Notes: generated from the sequence alone by a model not told the origin. DNA of 14,604 bases from Lachnospiraceae bacterium (GCA_024691045.1 JAILOC010000076.1:1-14604), one strand, 5' to 3'; numbered from the stretch's first letter, positions 1-7,211 are shown. Numbers and translations: made by a program.

Positions 1-432
1 GTTGCAAATTCAACCGAGCTTATAGTCATTCTTTACGATATGGTCCTGAGCTATGCCGATGATGCCGAGGAAGCACTCAAGAACGACCTGGATCACGAAT
101 TCTACGCAGCGGTTTCAAGAATGAGAAACTGCATCAACGAGCTTATGTGCTCACTCCATATGGAGTATGAGCCTGCTGCGGCACTCCTTTCACTCTACAG
201 ATTCTGCATCAGAAAACTCACCGCCGTTGGCATCAGAAGGAGCATAGAGCCGCTCGATGAGATCAGAAAGATCATCCGCCCCTTAAGGGAATCATATGCG
301 GGTCTTGTAGGATACAATACATCCGGTCCCGTCATGGGCAATTCCGAGACCGTTTATGCAGGATTAACCTACGGAAAGAACGATATAAACGAGAATCTCG
401 TGAACAACGTAAACCGCGGAATGCTCATATAA
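1..432 (+). CDS. fliS: Flagellar secretion chaperone FliS (5' truncated by window edge)
   Basis: FliS is the cytoplasmic export chaperone that binds the C-terminus of flagellin and prevents its premature polymerisation. The reading frame is open from base 1, so the gene starts upstream of the window; the first in-frame ATG at 40 falls inside the conserved domain and is not the start. The visible 143 residues begin with the family signature: ANSTELIVILYD matches the usual N-terminal 'a.p.elil.LYd' helix. Later come the helical pattern around INELMCSL, LLSLYRFCIRKL and IRPLRESYAG, close to the end of a normal FliS. About 40 extra residues follow (GLTYGKNDINENLVNN region), a tail longer than in the compact Bacillus proteins. 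An intrinsic terminator follows 23 bases after the stop, so this is probably the last gene of a flagellar operon. The family call rests on pattern recall, not a search. Confidence 0.82.
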   Translation, partial: VANSTELIVILYDMVLSYADDAEEALKNDLDHEFYAAVSRMRNCINELMCSLHMEYEPAAALLSLYRFCIRKLTAVGIRRSIEPLDEIRKIIRPLRESYAGLVGYNTSGPVMGNSETVYAGLTYGKNDINENLVNNVNRGMLI

Positions 433-455
433 TTCAAGGGTTTGAAGTGATTTTG

Positions 456-483
456 GAACTCCCCGGAACGGGGAGTTCTTTTT
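456..483 (+). terminator. Intrinsic terminator after fliS
   Basis: A perfect 9-bp stem, GAACTCCCC (456-464) with GGGGAGTTC (470-478), closes a 5-nt loop (GGAAC) and is followed directly by five T residues (479-483). This is a textbook Rho-independent terminator. It separates the flagellar gene from the downstream pilus operon. Confidence 0.92.
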
Positions 484-488
484 GTGTT

Positions 489-504
489 CTGACATGCATG
501 TCAG
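489..504. promoter_or_regulatory. 16-bp perfect palindrome, possible operator
   Basis: CTGACATGCATGTCAG is identical to its reverse complement and lies 48 bp upstream of the -35 box at 553. Perfect dyads of this length are typical of dimeric repressor or activator sites. It is followed by CTTTTT, so as RNA it could also form a 6-bp stem with a TGCA loop and act as a weak second terminator after fliS. The sequence alone does not decide between these. Confidence 0.5.
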
Positions 505-505
505 C

Positions 506-547
506 TTTTTCCCGTCATTTTTCACAAAAATGGAAAATCGGGAAAAA
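506..547. repeat. Imperfect inverted repeat upstream of the Tad promoter
   Basis: The outer arms TTTTTCCCG (506-514) and CGGGAAAAA (539-547) are exact reverse complements. Nested inside are CATTTTT (516-522) and AAAAATG (526-532) around a CAC loop. Together they form a 42-base stem-loop with a few unpaired bases on the 3' side. It ends five bases before the -35 box at 553. It may be a protein-binding or DNA-bending element, or a remnant of a bidirectional terminator; its function is not visible. Confidence 0.6.
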
Positions 548-552
548 AGGTA

Positions 553-581
553 TTGAAATCTCAAAAATGCGAATATATAAT
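553..581 (+). promoter_or_regulatory. Promoter for the Tad pilus operon, with dyad over the -10
   Basis: TTGAAA (553-558) and TATAAT (576-581) are separated by 17 bp, an excellent housekeeping sigma-A promoter. Transcription should begin near 587-589, giving a leader of about 125 nt before the ATG at 713. The -10 box is embedded in TGCGAATATATAATCGCA (568-585), an 18-bp dyad with only one non-complementary pair (573/580). This is a strong candidate repressor operator that would block polymerase directly. Confidence 0.8.
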
Positions 582-595
582 CGCACTTACAAAAA

Positions 596-669
596 CGCCT
601 TTCGGAAAAAATCTTTTTCCGGGCGCAGATGATGAATTAACGACTCATCGTCTCAGGGACGCTCGTCCC
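596..669 (+). ncRNA. Structured 5' leader with three successive hairpins
   Basis: Hairpin 1 spans 596-625: outer CGCC/GGCG, a TTT bulge, inner CGGAAAAA/TTTTTCCG, and an ATC loop. Hairpin 2 spans 627-653: nine pairs with one G-U and a 9-nt loop. Hairpin 3 spans 656-669: GGGAC/GTCCC with a GCTC loop, followed by GTTT. They are stacked with only one or two unpaired bases between them and lie between the predicted start of transcription and the ribosome binding site (AAGGAG, 700-705). I do not recognise a known riboswitch class; the conserved GEMM (cyclic di-GMP) core is not present. It may be a protein- or ligand-responsive leader, or an RNA-stabilising structure. Confidence 0.5.
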
Positions 670-712
670 GTTTACCCAGCAGTTATTACAAATTGATTTA
701 AGGAGAAAAGAG

Positions 713-1216
713 ATGTATCTGTTAGCCGCATTTCTCGCGGTTGCCGGACTCTTTGATTTCTTTTTCCGCAAAATACCCGGCAGGCTCATCCTGACAATGC
801 TGGTGAGCTGTCTGATCCTGAACCTGTATCAGGCAGGGGTTTCTTCACTTGCGGTAGCTGTTCCGAGAATCCTTATTGCCGGAGGGTTATTCTATCCCTT
901 TTTTGTCATAGGGGCGCTCGGAGCGGGAGATGTGAAGCTGATAGCCGTCAGCTGCGGATTTGTGTGCGGTGAGCGGGCGCTTTGGTTTTTGTTTTTTTCG
1001 CTTTTGACAGCTTCTGTGATCGGAACGATGAAGATGGGTATAAACGGAGAGATAAAAAAGAGAATGTACCGGCTCGCGTTATATATCGGAAAAACTATAA
1101 AGACGGGCAGACCCGAGATGTACCACGCAAACAGGGAGGCTGCACTTAAAAACGGAGTAGCCCTGGCAGGTCCGATGTTCGTAAGCGCACTCCTCGGGAT
1201 CGGAGGATTGTATTGA
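713..1216 (+). CDS. A24 prepilin peptidase, TadV/CpaA-like
   Basis: This is a membrane aspartic protease that removes the leader peptide from Flp-type prepilins. The 167-residue protein is highly hydrophobic and carries both catalytic aspartates of the A24 family: D15 in the N-terminal segment (LFDFFFRKIP, family pattern D..xxKIPN) and D73 in GAGDVK (residues 70-75). It lacks the N-terminal methylase domain and zinc Cys motif of PilD, which is normal for TadV/CpaA. The C-terminal 60 residues add a basic cytoplasmic-looking stretch and a last hydrophobic helix. AAGGAG at 700-705 lies seven bases before the ATG. It is the first gene of the Tad operon, and the next gene starts one base after its stop. 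A second A24 peptidase lies at 8253-8705. Confidence 0.85.
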   Translation: MYLLAAFLAVAGLFDFFFRKIPGRLILTMLVSCLILNLYQAGVSSLAVAVPRILIAGGLFYPFFVIGALGAGDVKLIAVSCGFVCGERALWFLFFSLLTASVIGTMKMGINGEIKKRMYRLALYIGKTIKTGRPEMYHANREAALKNGVALAGPMFVSALLGIGGLY

Positions 1217-1217
1217 A

Positions 1218-2204
1218 ATGATGTCTGAAAGGATATTGCTTTTATATGACAGAGATGAGGAATATGCGCGTCTGATGGGGGAGTATCTGCTCGGCTGCAG
1301 GGGGCTTCCCTGGAAGATAGCTGTTTGTACGAGTGCGGCGGACCTTATCGGTGCGGTAAAGAAAAGATCTCCCGAAATCCTGGTCACTTCGGGTTCATCC
1401 TACGACAAATGTCTTGAAAAGATAGGGGCTAAGCACGTTCTGGTATTAAATGACGGAACTGCCGGAGTACGCGGGGTTACCGACAAGTATCAGGCAGCGG
1501 AGGATACCCTGAGAGTCATTCTCGATATCTGTACGGATGATGAGGCGGATGACACTTCCTTTTTAAGTCCGGCGAAGAACAGAGCGAAGCTGATCGGGGT
1601 GTTTTCACCGGTCAGGAGATGTTACCAGACAACTTTTTCCGTTCTTATGGGCAGGCTGCTCCTTGAAAGGGGGAAGGTTTTGTATCTGAGCTTCGAGTTC
1701 TGCGAAGGCTGCGAGGAACTGATCCCTCCGGAGGAGAGCAGAGGTCTTTCGGATCTTATGTATTTTATCAAAAGTCCGGTTAATGTATTCCTTCTCAGGT
1801 TCAGGTCGATGGTAAGGAGCATTGCGGGACTGGATTATATACCCTGTGCGCTTTCGGGGGCGGATATCTCGGAGATACCGGAAGCGGAGTGGAAGCTTTT
1901 CCTTTCAAGGATCTGTGACTACGGGGAGTATTCATATGTGATACTGGATCTTTCGGAGAGCATACGGGGTATCTTTTCGATCCTCAGAATGTGTGACCGG
2001 ATATTTACGCTCACAAGAAATGACCGTGTGGCGAGACGCAAGGTTGAAAGCTATGAGAACGTTCTGAGTATGTACAAATACGAGGATGTAATGGAAAAGA
2101 GCATCAGGTGCGATCCGCCGTCCGTAACCAGAGTTCCTTCTTTTTCGGGGGATATGAGCGGGGAATTTGTGGATTTTATCGTTAACAGACTGGGAGAGCT
2201 CTGA
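1218..2204 (+). CDS. TadZ/CpaE-like pilus assembly protein with degenerate P-loop
   Basis: TadZ/CpaE proteins are MinD/ParA-like factors that help localise the Tad machine at the membrane or pole. The 328-residue protein has an N-terminal part (about 1-105) resembling an atypical receiver domain (ILLLYDRDEEYARLM; EILVTSG), then a ParA-like fold from about 122. Where the P-loop belongs it reads FSPVRRCYQTTF (129-140): the glycines are gone and the Walker Lys position holds Gln137, so canonical ATP hydrolysis is unlikely. The later strand YSYVILDLSESIRG (238-251) matches the Walker B/switch region of the fold. Position between a prepilin peptidase and the TadA ATPase is the usual place for this gene. 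Two adjacent ATGs (1218, 1221) are possible starts; GGAGG at 1202-1206 suits either. The assignment rests on context plus fold pattern. Confidence 0.72.
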   Translation: MMSERILLLYDRDEEYARLMGEYLLGCRGLPWKIAVCTSAADLIGAVKKRSPEILVTSGSSYDKCLEKIGAKHVLVLNDGTAGVRGVTDKYQAAEDTLRVILDICTDDEADDTSFLSPAKNRAKLIGVFSPVRRCYQTTFSVLMGRLLLERGKVLYLSFEFCEGCEELIPPEESRGLSDLMYFIKSPVNVFLLRFRSMVRSIAGLDYIPCALSGADISEIPEAEWKLFLSRICDYGEYSYVILDLSESIRGIFSILRMCDRIFTLTRNDRVARRKVESYENVLSMYKYEDVMEKSIRCDPPSVTRVPSFSGDMSGEFVDFIVNRLGEL

Positions 2205-3421
2205 TGGATGTCATAAAGGCCGGTGAGCAACTGAAAAAAACCGTACGGGAAAGTCTCGGATACGGACAGGAGTATACGGATGAAGAAGTAAAAGGGATCA
2301 TTGACGACTGCATTATGGATTCTCCAGGGCTCAGATTGCTTCCCGTTGGGGAAAAGAGACGGATCGGAAAGGAAGTATTTGATTCGCTCCGGAGACTGGA
2401 CATATTGCAGAGCTTTATCGAGGATAAATCGGTCACGGAGGTAATGATAAACGGACACAGAAATGTATTCGTGGAAAGAGCGGGGGCACTTACCAGACTG
2501 GAGCGGGGTTTTGATTCCGAGGAAAAACTTATGGATGTGATCCAGCAGATAGTTGCCGGATGCAACCGCACGGTAAATGAAGCTTCCCCGATCGTGGATG
2601 CCAGGCTTCAGGACGGATCCAGGGTCAATATAGTTCTTCCGCCCATTGCCCTTTCCGGTCCGACCGTTACTATAAGGCGTTTTCCCGAAAAGCCCGTTAC
2701 CATGGAGGGACTCTTGCGGTATGGATCGATAACCGAGGAGGTGGCGGATTTTCTTAAAACCCTTGTGAAGGCTAAGTACAACATTTTCATCAGCGGAGGA
2801 ACCGGAAGCGGGAAGACCACGTTTTTGAACGTTCTGTCGGGTTTCATCCCGTCCGATGAGAGGGTGATCACGATTGAAGACAGTGCGGAGCTGCAGCTTC
2901 AGGGTATTGAGAATCTTGTAAGGCTCGAGACAAGAAACGGCGGACAGGGTGCGGAGGAGATAAGCATCAGGGACCTGATCAGATCGTCCCTCAGAATGCG
3001 CCCCGACCGGATAATAGTCGGCGAGGTCAGGGGAGGAGAAGCACTTGATATGCTCCAGTGTCTGAATACAGGGCACGACGGATCGATGTCGACGGGACAT
3101 GCCAATTCATCCGTGGATATGCTCTCGAGACTTGAAAATATGGTTCTTATGGCCACGGAACTTCCCCTTTCTGCGGTAAGAGCACAGATCGCATCGGGAC
3201 TGGATGTGATAGTACATCTCGGAAGGCTCAGGGACAGGACGAGAAAAGTCCTGGATATATCGGAGGTTTGCGGATATGAAAACGGAGAAATATCCCTTAA
3301 AACGTTATACGGATTTGTTGAAGAGGGGTATGAAAACGGTAAGGTCCGGGGAAGTCTCAGGAAAACAGGAGACCTCGGGAAAAGGGAAAAGCTTGCACGC
3401 GCGGGATTATCACTTTGTTAA
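2204..3421 (+). CDS. tadA: Tad pilus assembly ATPase TadA/CpaF
   Basis: This is the hexameric secretion ATPase of the type II/IV family that powers Flp pilus assembly at the cytoplasmic face. The 405 residues match CpaF length. All motifs are present in order: Walker A GGTGSGKTT (198-206), Asp box ITIEDSAEL (223-230 region), Walker B RIIVGEVRGGEA (269-280) and His box GHDGSMSTGHANS (290-302). The N-terminal domain includes the family segment SVTEVMINGHRNVFVER (76-92). The C-terminus ends in a recognisable family tail (SLRKTGDLGKREKLARAGL), so the stop is authentic. The ATG overlaps the previous stop by one base (TGATG), with GGGAGAG at 2192-2198 as ribosome binding site. Its last ~145 bases overlap the predicted start of the next gene. 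Confidence 0.95.
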   Translation: MDVIKAGEQLKKTVRESLGYGQEYTDEEVKGIIDDCIMDSPGLRLLPVGEKRRIGKEVFDSLRRLDILQSFIEDKSVTEVMINGHRNVFVERAGALTRLERGFDSEEKLMDVIQQIVAGCNRTVNEASPIVDARLQDGSRVNIVLPPIALSGPTVTIRRFPEKPVTMEGLLRYGSITEEVADFLKTLVKAKYNIFISGGTGSGKTTFLNVLSGFIPSDERVITIEDSAELQLQGIENLVRLETRNGGQGAEEISIRDLIRSSLRMRPDRIIVGEVRGGEALDMLQCLNTGHDGSMSTGHANSSVDMLSRLENMVLMATELPLSAVRAQIASGLDVIVHLGRLRDRTRKVLDISEVCGYENGEISLKTLYGFVEEGYENGKVRGSLRKTGDLGKREKLARAGLSLC

Positions 3422-4142
3422 ATGGGATGCCGGAAGTCTGCTTCGCGCTTTGTCGGAATCCGCCGGGTGTGTTCTTTTGCTTTCTTTCTTTTTCTACAGG
3501 AGCTTTGCGGCGGTCGTACCGCTTTCGGTGATAGGAATCATGTATTTCCGGAAAAAAGAAAAAAACCTTGCGCTTAAGGACAGAAAAGCTCTGGAATCCC
3601 AGTTCGGTGAAGCCATAAGGGGAGTCGAGGCATCCCTGAAAGCGGGATATTCGGTAGAAAATGCCTTTGTCCAGAGTGGACGGGACATGGAAAGACAGTT
3701 CGGAAAAGAGGCGTTCATATGCGAAGAGCTGGAGGCGATCAGGCGGGGGATGATACTGAATATCACTGTTGAGGAATTGTTGTCCGATCTGGGTAAACGG
3801 AGCGGAAGTGAGGCCATATCGGATTTTGCAAAGGTTTTCGCGATCGCCAAAAGGATCGGAGGGAATATGCCCGAGATCATTTCATCCGCAGCGGATACCA
3901 TTTCACTGCAGATCGAGACCTCGGAGGAGATGGACGCATCCCTTTCGGGAAGAAGAACGGAACTTAATATCATGAGGGTCATGCCCTTCGGGATCCTTGC
4001 TTACGTGGGGTTGACGAGTCCCGGATATTTCGACCCGCTTTACGGGAATCTGATGGGAATTCTGATAATGACGGGGCTTTTATGCGTATATCTGGCGGGT
4101 TTTGTTATCGGTGACAAGGTTCTGGAAAGACTGGAGGAGTGA
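3276..4142 (+). CDS. tadB: Tad inner-membrane platform protein TadB
   Basis: This is one of the two T2SF-fold platform proteins that work with TadA. The 288-residue product has a basic N-terminus, a hydrophobic helix pair around residues 62-91 (VLLLSFFF...IGIMYF), a cytoplasmic T2SF domain with FGEAIRGVEASLKAGYSVENAF, an AKRIGGNMPEII segment, and a C-terminal pair of hydrophobic helices (about 245-280). The start at 3276 has the best ribosome binding site (GGAGG at 3262-3266, nine bases away) but forces a 146-base overlap with tadA. ATG 3330 has purines too close to it, and TTG 3393 would leave a shorter but still family-like N-terminus just before the DYHFVKW motif. The true start is uncertain; the rest of the gene is secure. 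Confidence 0.85.
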   Translation: MKTEKYPLKRYTDLLKRGMKTVRSGEVSGKQETSGKGKSLHARDYHFVKWDAGSLLRALSESAGCVLLLSFFFYRSFAAVVPLSVIGIMYFRKKEKNLALKDRKALESQFGEAIRGVEASLKAGYSVENAFVQSGRDMERQFGKEAFICEELEAIRRGMILNITVEELLSDLGKRSGSEAISDFAKVFAIAKRIGGNMPEIISSAADTISLQIETSEEMDASLSGRRTELNIMRVMPFGILAYVGLTSPGYFDPLYGNLMGILIMTGLLCVYLAGFVIGDKVLERLEE

Positions 4143-4148
4143 TAAACA

Positions 4149-5474
4149 ATGCTTGATAAAGCGGCGGGATTAATATACGTAGCTGTTTTTTGCCGGAAGG
4201 GCAGAAAGCCCGATAAGTCGGTCGTAAAGAAGCTGTCCTTTCTTCATCCTTCCGGAGATATCGGGACACTGTACAGGGATTTCCAGATACGCAGGATCAA
4301 AGTGACCATGGTTACTCTGCTTGCCGGTCTTATACTTGGGTGTTTTATGAAGATTTCCGTATCGGGAGGGAAGGACATTTCCTCATCCGGATTTGAAAGG
4401 AGCGAATGGAACGGAAAGAAACAGAAACTGGAGCTTTATGCGATTGCGGGTGGCGAAAGACTTGAGATCGATATCACGCTCGATCCGCGGGTGCTCACTT
4501 CCGAAGAAACGGCCGGATACAGCGCGAAGTTCCGGGAAAGCATATGGGAGCTTATCCGGGGAGAAAACAACGATGCGCAGCATATATCCGGAGATCTGAT
4601 CCTTGCGGAAAGATATGAAGGTTATCCCTTTAAATGCTTTTGGAGATCCTCTGACCCTAAGGTGATCGCTGCGTACGGAGGAAGGGTTGATGCATCTTCG
4701 GAAGCCGAGGTTATCCTGTCTGTCTCATATTCTTACGCTGACTTTACGGAGAGCCTGGATATACCGGTACGGGTGATCAGACCGGATCTGACGGACGGAC
4801 AGCTCCTTGAAGCGGATCTTGAAAAGTATCTGACGGAGGATCAGCGCGGCAACCTTGAAGAGAAGCTGTGGAAGCTTCCGTCCGCGTATGAAGGGAGGGA
4901 GCTTAAGTGGGAACTTAGGAAAGAGGATGACAGTTTAATGATCACAGCGGTTTTTTCGGTCCTGGCCCTGATCATATATATGGCTTCCGGAAAGGACCTT
5001 ACGGATAAGACCGTTAAGAAAAAAGAGAACATGAAAAAGAGTTACCCGAAGATACTCAGACAGCTTGCTTTATATATCGGCGCGGGCATGACGGTAAAGG
5101 CGGCCTTTATCAGGATCGCAGAGGATGCTCCGGATAAAAGCCCGGAATGCATATTTGAAGAAATGAGGATCGCCTGTCTTGAGATGAACAGAGGTATCAG
5201 TGAAACGCAGGCATATGAGAATTTCGGAAAAAAAACCGGCCTCAGTGAATATATCAAGCTTTCGGGGCTCCTTTCACAGAATCTGAAAAGGGGAAATCCC
5301 GGGTTTGCCGGAAGGCTTAAGGAGGAGGCATATTCTTCGATGCATGAAAGGGTATTGGAATCAAGAAAAGCGGGAGAGAAGGCCCAAACCCGGCTTTTAG
5401 CCCCAATGATGATGATGCTTGCCGTAGTGATGGTGATGATAATGTTACCGGCATTGACCGGAATAAAAATATAA
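4149..5474 (+). CDS. tadC: Tad platform protein TadC with large extra-membrane insertion
   Basis: This is the second T2SF-type platform protein. At 441 residues it is well above the ~300 usual for TadC. A cytoplasmic N-terminus (1-50) leads to a membrane helix (about 52-68), then about 190 hydrophilic residues (69-262) rich in beta-like segments. A second helix follows (263-280), then the canonical T2SF cytoplasmic domain (ILRQLALYIGAGMTVKAAF at 302-320; RGNPGFAGRLKEEA near 381-394) and a final methionine-rich helix (417-436) before LPALTGIKI. By topology the insertion would lie on the opposite side of the membrane from the T2SF domain, that is, outside the cell. GGAGGAG at 4133-4139 is nine bases before the ATG, six bases after tadB. 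The insertion has no motif I recognise. Confidence 0.85.
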   Translation: MLDKAAGLIYVAVFCRKGRKPDKSVVKKLSFLHPSGDIGTLYRDFQIRRIKVTMVTLLAGLILGCFMKISVSGGKDISSSGFERSEWNGKKQKLELYAIAGGERLEIDITLDPRVLTSEETAGYSAKFRESIWELIRGENNDAQHISGDLILAERYEGYPFKCFWRSSDPKVIAAYGGRVDASSEAEVILSVSYSYADFTESLDIPVRVIRPDLTDGQLLEADLEKYLTEDQRGNLEEKLWKLPSAYEGRELKWELRKEDDSLMITAVFSVLALIIYMASGKDLTDKTVKKKENMKKSYPKILRQLALYIGAGMTVKAAFIRIAEDAPDKSPECIFEEMRIACLEMNRGISETQAYENFGKKTGLSEYIKLSGLLSQNLKRGNPGFAGRLKEEAYSSMHERVLESRKAGEKAQTRLLAPMMMMLAVVMVMIMLPALTGIKI

Positions 5475-5487
5475 GGAGGATGGACAG

Positions 5488-5664
5488 ATGATGAGATTAA
5501 AGGGATTCAGGGATTTCCTGAAAGAAGATGACGGGATGGGAACGGTGGAGGTGATACTGATCATCGTCGTGCTCGTCGGACTCGTGATCATTTTCAAGAG
5601 CAGGATAACGGAAATCGTGGAGAACCTGTTCGACAAGATCACCACGCAGACGGATTCCGTATGA
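5488..5664 (+). CDS. Flp1-like major pilin subunit, 58 residues
   Basis: This small gene encodes the likely structural pilin. The product starts MMRLKGFRDFLKEDDGMG and continues into a hydrophobic helix (residues 20-36, TVEVILIIVVLVGLVIIF) followed by an amphipathic KSRITEIVENLFDKI segment, as in the Flp1-like family. The prepilin cleavage logic is visible: a charged leader ends at Gly16, and Glu21 is then at position +5 of the mature helix. The mature peptide would be about 42 residues. A perfect AAGGAGG (5473-5479) lies eight bases before the ATG, the strongest ribosome binding site in the operon, fitting a highly made subunit. Its stop overlaps the next ATG (ATGA, 5661-5664). The two A24 peptidases in this locus are its likely processing enzymes. 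Confidence 0.9.
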   Translation: MMRLKGFRDFLKEDDGMGTVEVILIIVVLVGLVIIFKSRITEIVENLFDKITTQTDSV

Positions 5665-7211
5665 TGAAGCGTAACAGTCCGGACGGTTATCTGACCGTGT
5701 ATATGACCCTGACACTCGCGGTGATGCTGAGTCTTTGCCTGACAATGATAGAAGGTGCCGGAAGAAGTGCCATGAGAATGCAGGCCGAAGTCATAACGGA
5801 TACCGCCATGAGAAGTGTTCTGGCCGAATACAACAGGGAACTGATGCGGCAATACAATATTTTCGCGGTCGATTCTTCATACGGAACCACGGAATCCGGG
5901 ATGGGACACGCCTCCCTGCATTTTGCGGACTATATGGAGAAAAATTATGACCCCGATGTGTCCATGCCCTGGCTTGATTACAGGGATCTTATCGGAGCCC
6001 GTCCTGAAAGCGCGCGGATCGATGCGGTAAGCTACCTTACCGACAATTCGGGAGCCGTGTTCAGGGCCTGTGCGATAGATGCGATCAGGGACGATCTTGG
6101 AATAACCGCTGCGCAGGAGGTGATCGGATGGGCAACAAGCACCGAGATCACCGCAGCTGACAGCATGGATGTGCTTGGAGAGCTGAATACTCAGAGCAAT
6201 TCGGTAGCCGCCACGGCTGCAGGAGAAAGAAACAGAAGGGAATCGGAAAGAGCTTCTCAGGAAAGGGAGTATGAGGAAGCCTGTAAGGCTGCGGAAGAAG
6301 CGGGTGAGGAAATGCCTGCGGAACCGGAGCTGACAACTCTTCCGGAATCGTACAGCTCTCCGGTCAGCGGGATCTCCGGAAGTGTGAGGTCGGGGATACT
6401 TGGATGGGTGGTGGATGACCCGGGAAATCTTTCGGGAAGAATGCTGGATACCGGAATTGTTATTTCCGGAAGGGCGTCTGTCGGAGATATCAATACGGGG
6501 ACACTTGAATATGCCTCTCAGGATGATGGGATCATCAACGAGGCACTAGATAAAGCTCTTTTCGGTGAATACCTGATGAGATATATGGGCAGATACGGAG
6601 ATACGGATGAATCGGATGCCCTGTGGTACCAGATCGAATATCTTATCTCAGGAAAAGAAAACGACACCGAAAACCTGAACGGCACCGCACTCAGGATCCT
6701 TGGCGTAAGAGCCGGAATGGATCTTATCTATCTTGAAACGGATGCGGCCAAAAAAGCCGATGCCGAGCTTCTGGCCGAAGGAATATGTACGGTCTGTCTG
6801 ATAGAGGAAATGACCCCGGTACTTACACATGCCATATTACTGGCGTGGGCTCTTGCCGAGGGAAGATATGATACCAGAGTTCTTATGTCCGGAGGAAAGA
6901 TCCCTTTTATGAAGGATTCGTCAACCTGGCACAGCGATATGTTCACCGCCCTTTCAGGGGCGGATCCGGGTCCGTTTACAGGGACGGAAAACGGACTAAC
7001 CTACAGGGATTATCTGAGGATATTCCTTTTTATGACGGATACCGAGAAGCTGACCATGAGGGCGATGGATATCATCGAAGCGGATGTAAGACTCAGCGGA
7101 GGAAATGAGAATTTCCGGATGGATGCATGTATGGAAATGATCGAGTGCAGTGCCGTGATAACAGGTCTGTACGGAAACAGTGTGAATATCAAAAGGCGGC
7201 TTAAATATTGA
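5661..7211 (+). CDS. DUF5702-like pilus-associated pseudopilin
   Basis: The 516-residue protein begins MMKRNSPDGYLTVYM, then a single hydrophobic helix (about 11-30) and a long exported-looking domain. The N-terminus mimics a TadE/TadG-type prepilin, with Gly9 as a possible cleavage point, but the +5 position is Tyr14 instead of Glu. The body contains a highly charged segment near 193-230 (Glu/Arg/Ala rich, likely coiled coil), a Pro-rich linker, and a later block, IEYLISGKENDTENLNG, with an LGVRAGMDLIYLETD stretch, that I associate with DUF5702 proteins found next to Flp genes in clostridia. Such proteins are thought to be minor pilins or surface anchors. Its ATG overlaps the pilin stop by four bases; the ATG at 5664 is an equally possible start. 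The molecular function is not known. Confidence 0.75.
   Translation: MMKRNSPDGYLTVYMTLTLAVMLSLCLTMIEGAGRSAMRMQAEVITDTAMRSVLAEYNRELMRQYNIFAVDSSYGTTESGMGHASLHFADYMEKNYDPDVSMPWLDYRDLIGARPESARIDAVSYLTDNSGAVFRACAIDAIRDDLGITAAQEVIGWATSTEITAADSMDVLGELNTQSNSVAATAAGERNRRESERASQEREYEEACKAAEEAGEEMPAEPELTTLPESYSSPVSGISGSVRSGILGWVVDDPGNLSGRMLDTGIVISGRASVGDINTGTLEYASQDDGIINEALDKALFGEYLMRYMGRYGDTDESDALWYQIEYLISGKENDTENLNGTALRILGVRAGMDLIYLETDAAKKADAELLAEGICTVCLIEEMTPVLTHAILLAWALAEGRYDTRVLMSGGKIPFMKDSSTWHSDMFTALSGADPGPFTGTENGLTYRDYLRIFLFMTDTEKLTMRAMDIIEADVRLSGGNENFRMDACMEMIECSAVITGLYGNSVNIKRRLKY

Noticed and set aside
447..632. 61-codon + strand frame in the fliS-tadV gap
   Set aside because: It runs through the terminator, palindromes and promoter, and its sequence has no protein character.
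590..675. Possible cyclic di-GMP (GEMM) riboswitch before the pilus operon
   Set aside because: The context is attractive and AAAAACGC appears, but the conserved GEMM core and tetraloop-receptor elements are absent.
2051..3100. Long open frame of 349 codons on the - strand opposite tadZ/tadA
   Set aside because: It is antisense to the unambiguous TadA ATPase, has no ribosome binding site I can see and no recognisable protein features; it reflects codon bias of the + strand gene.
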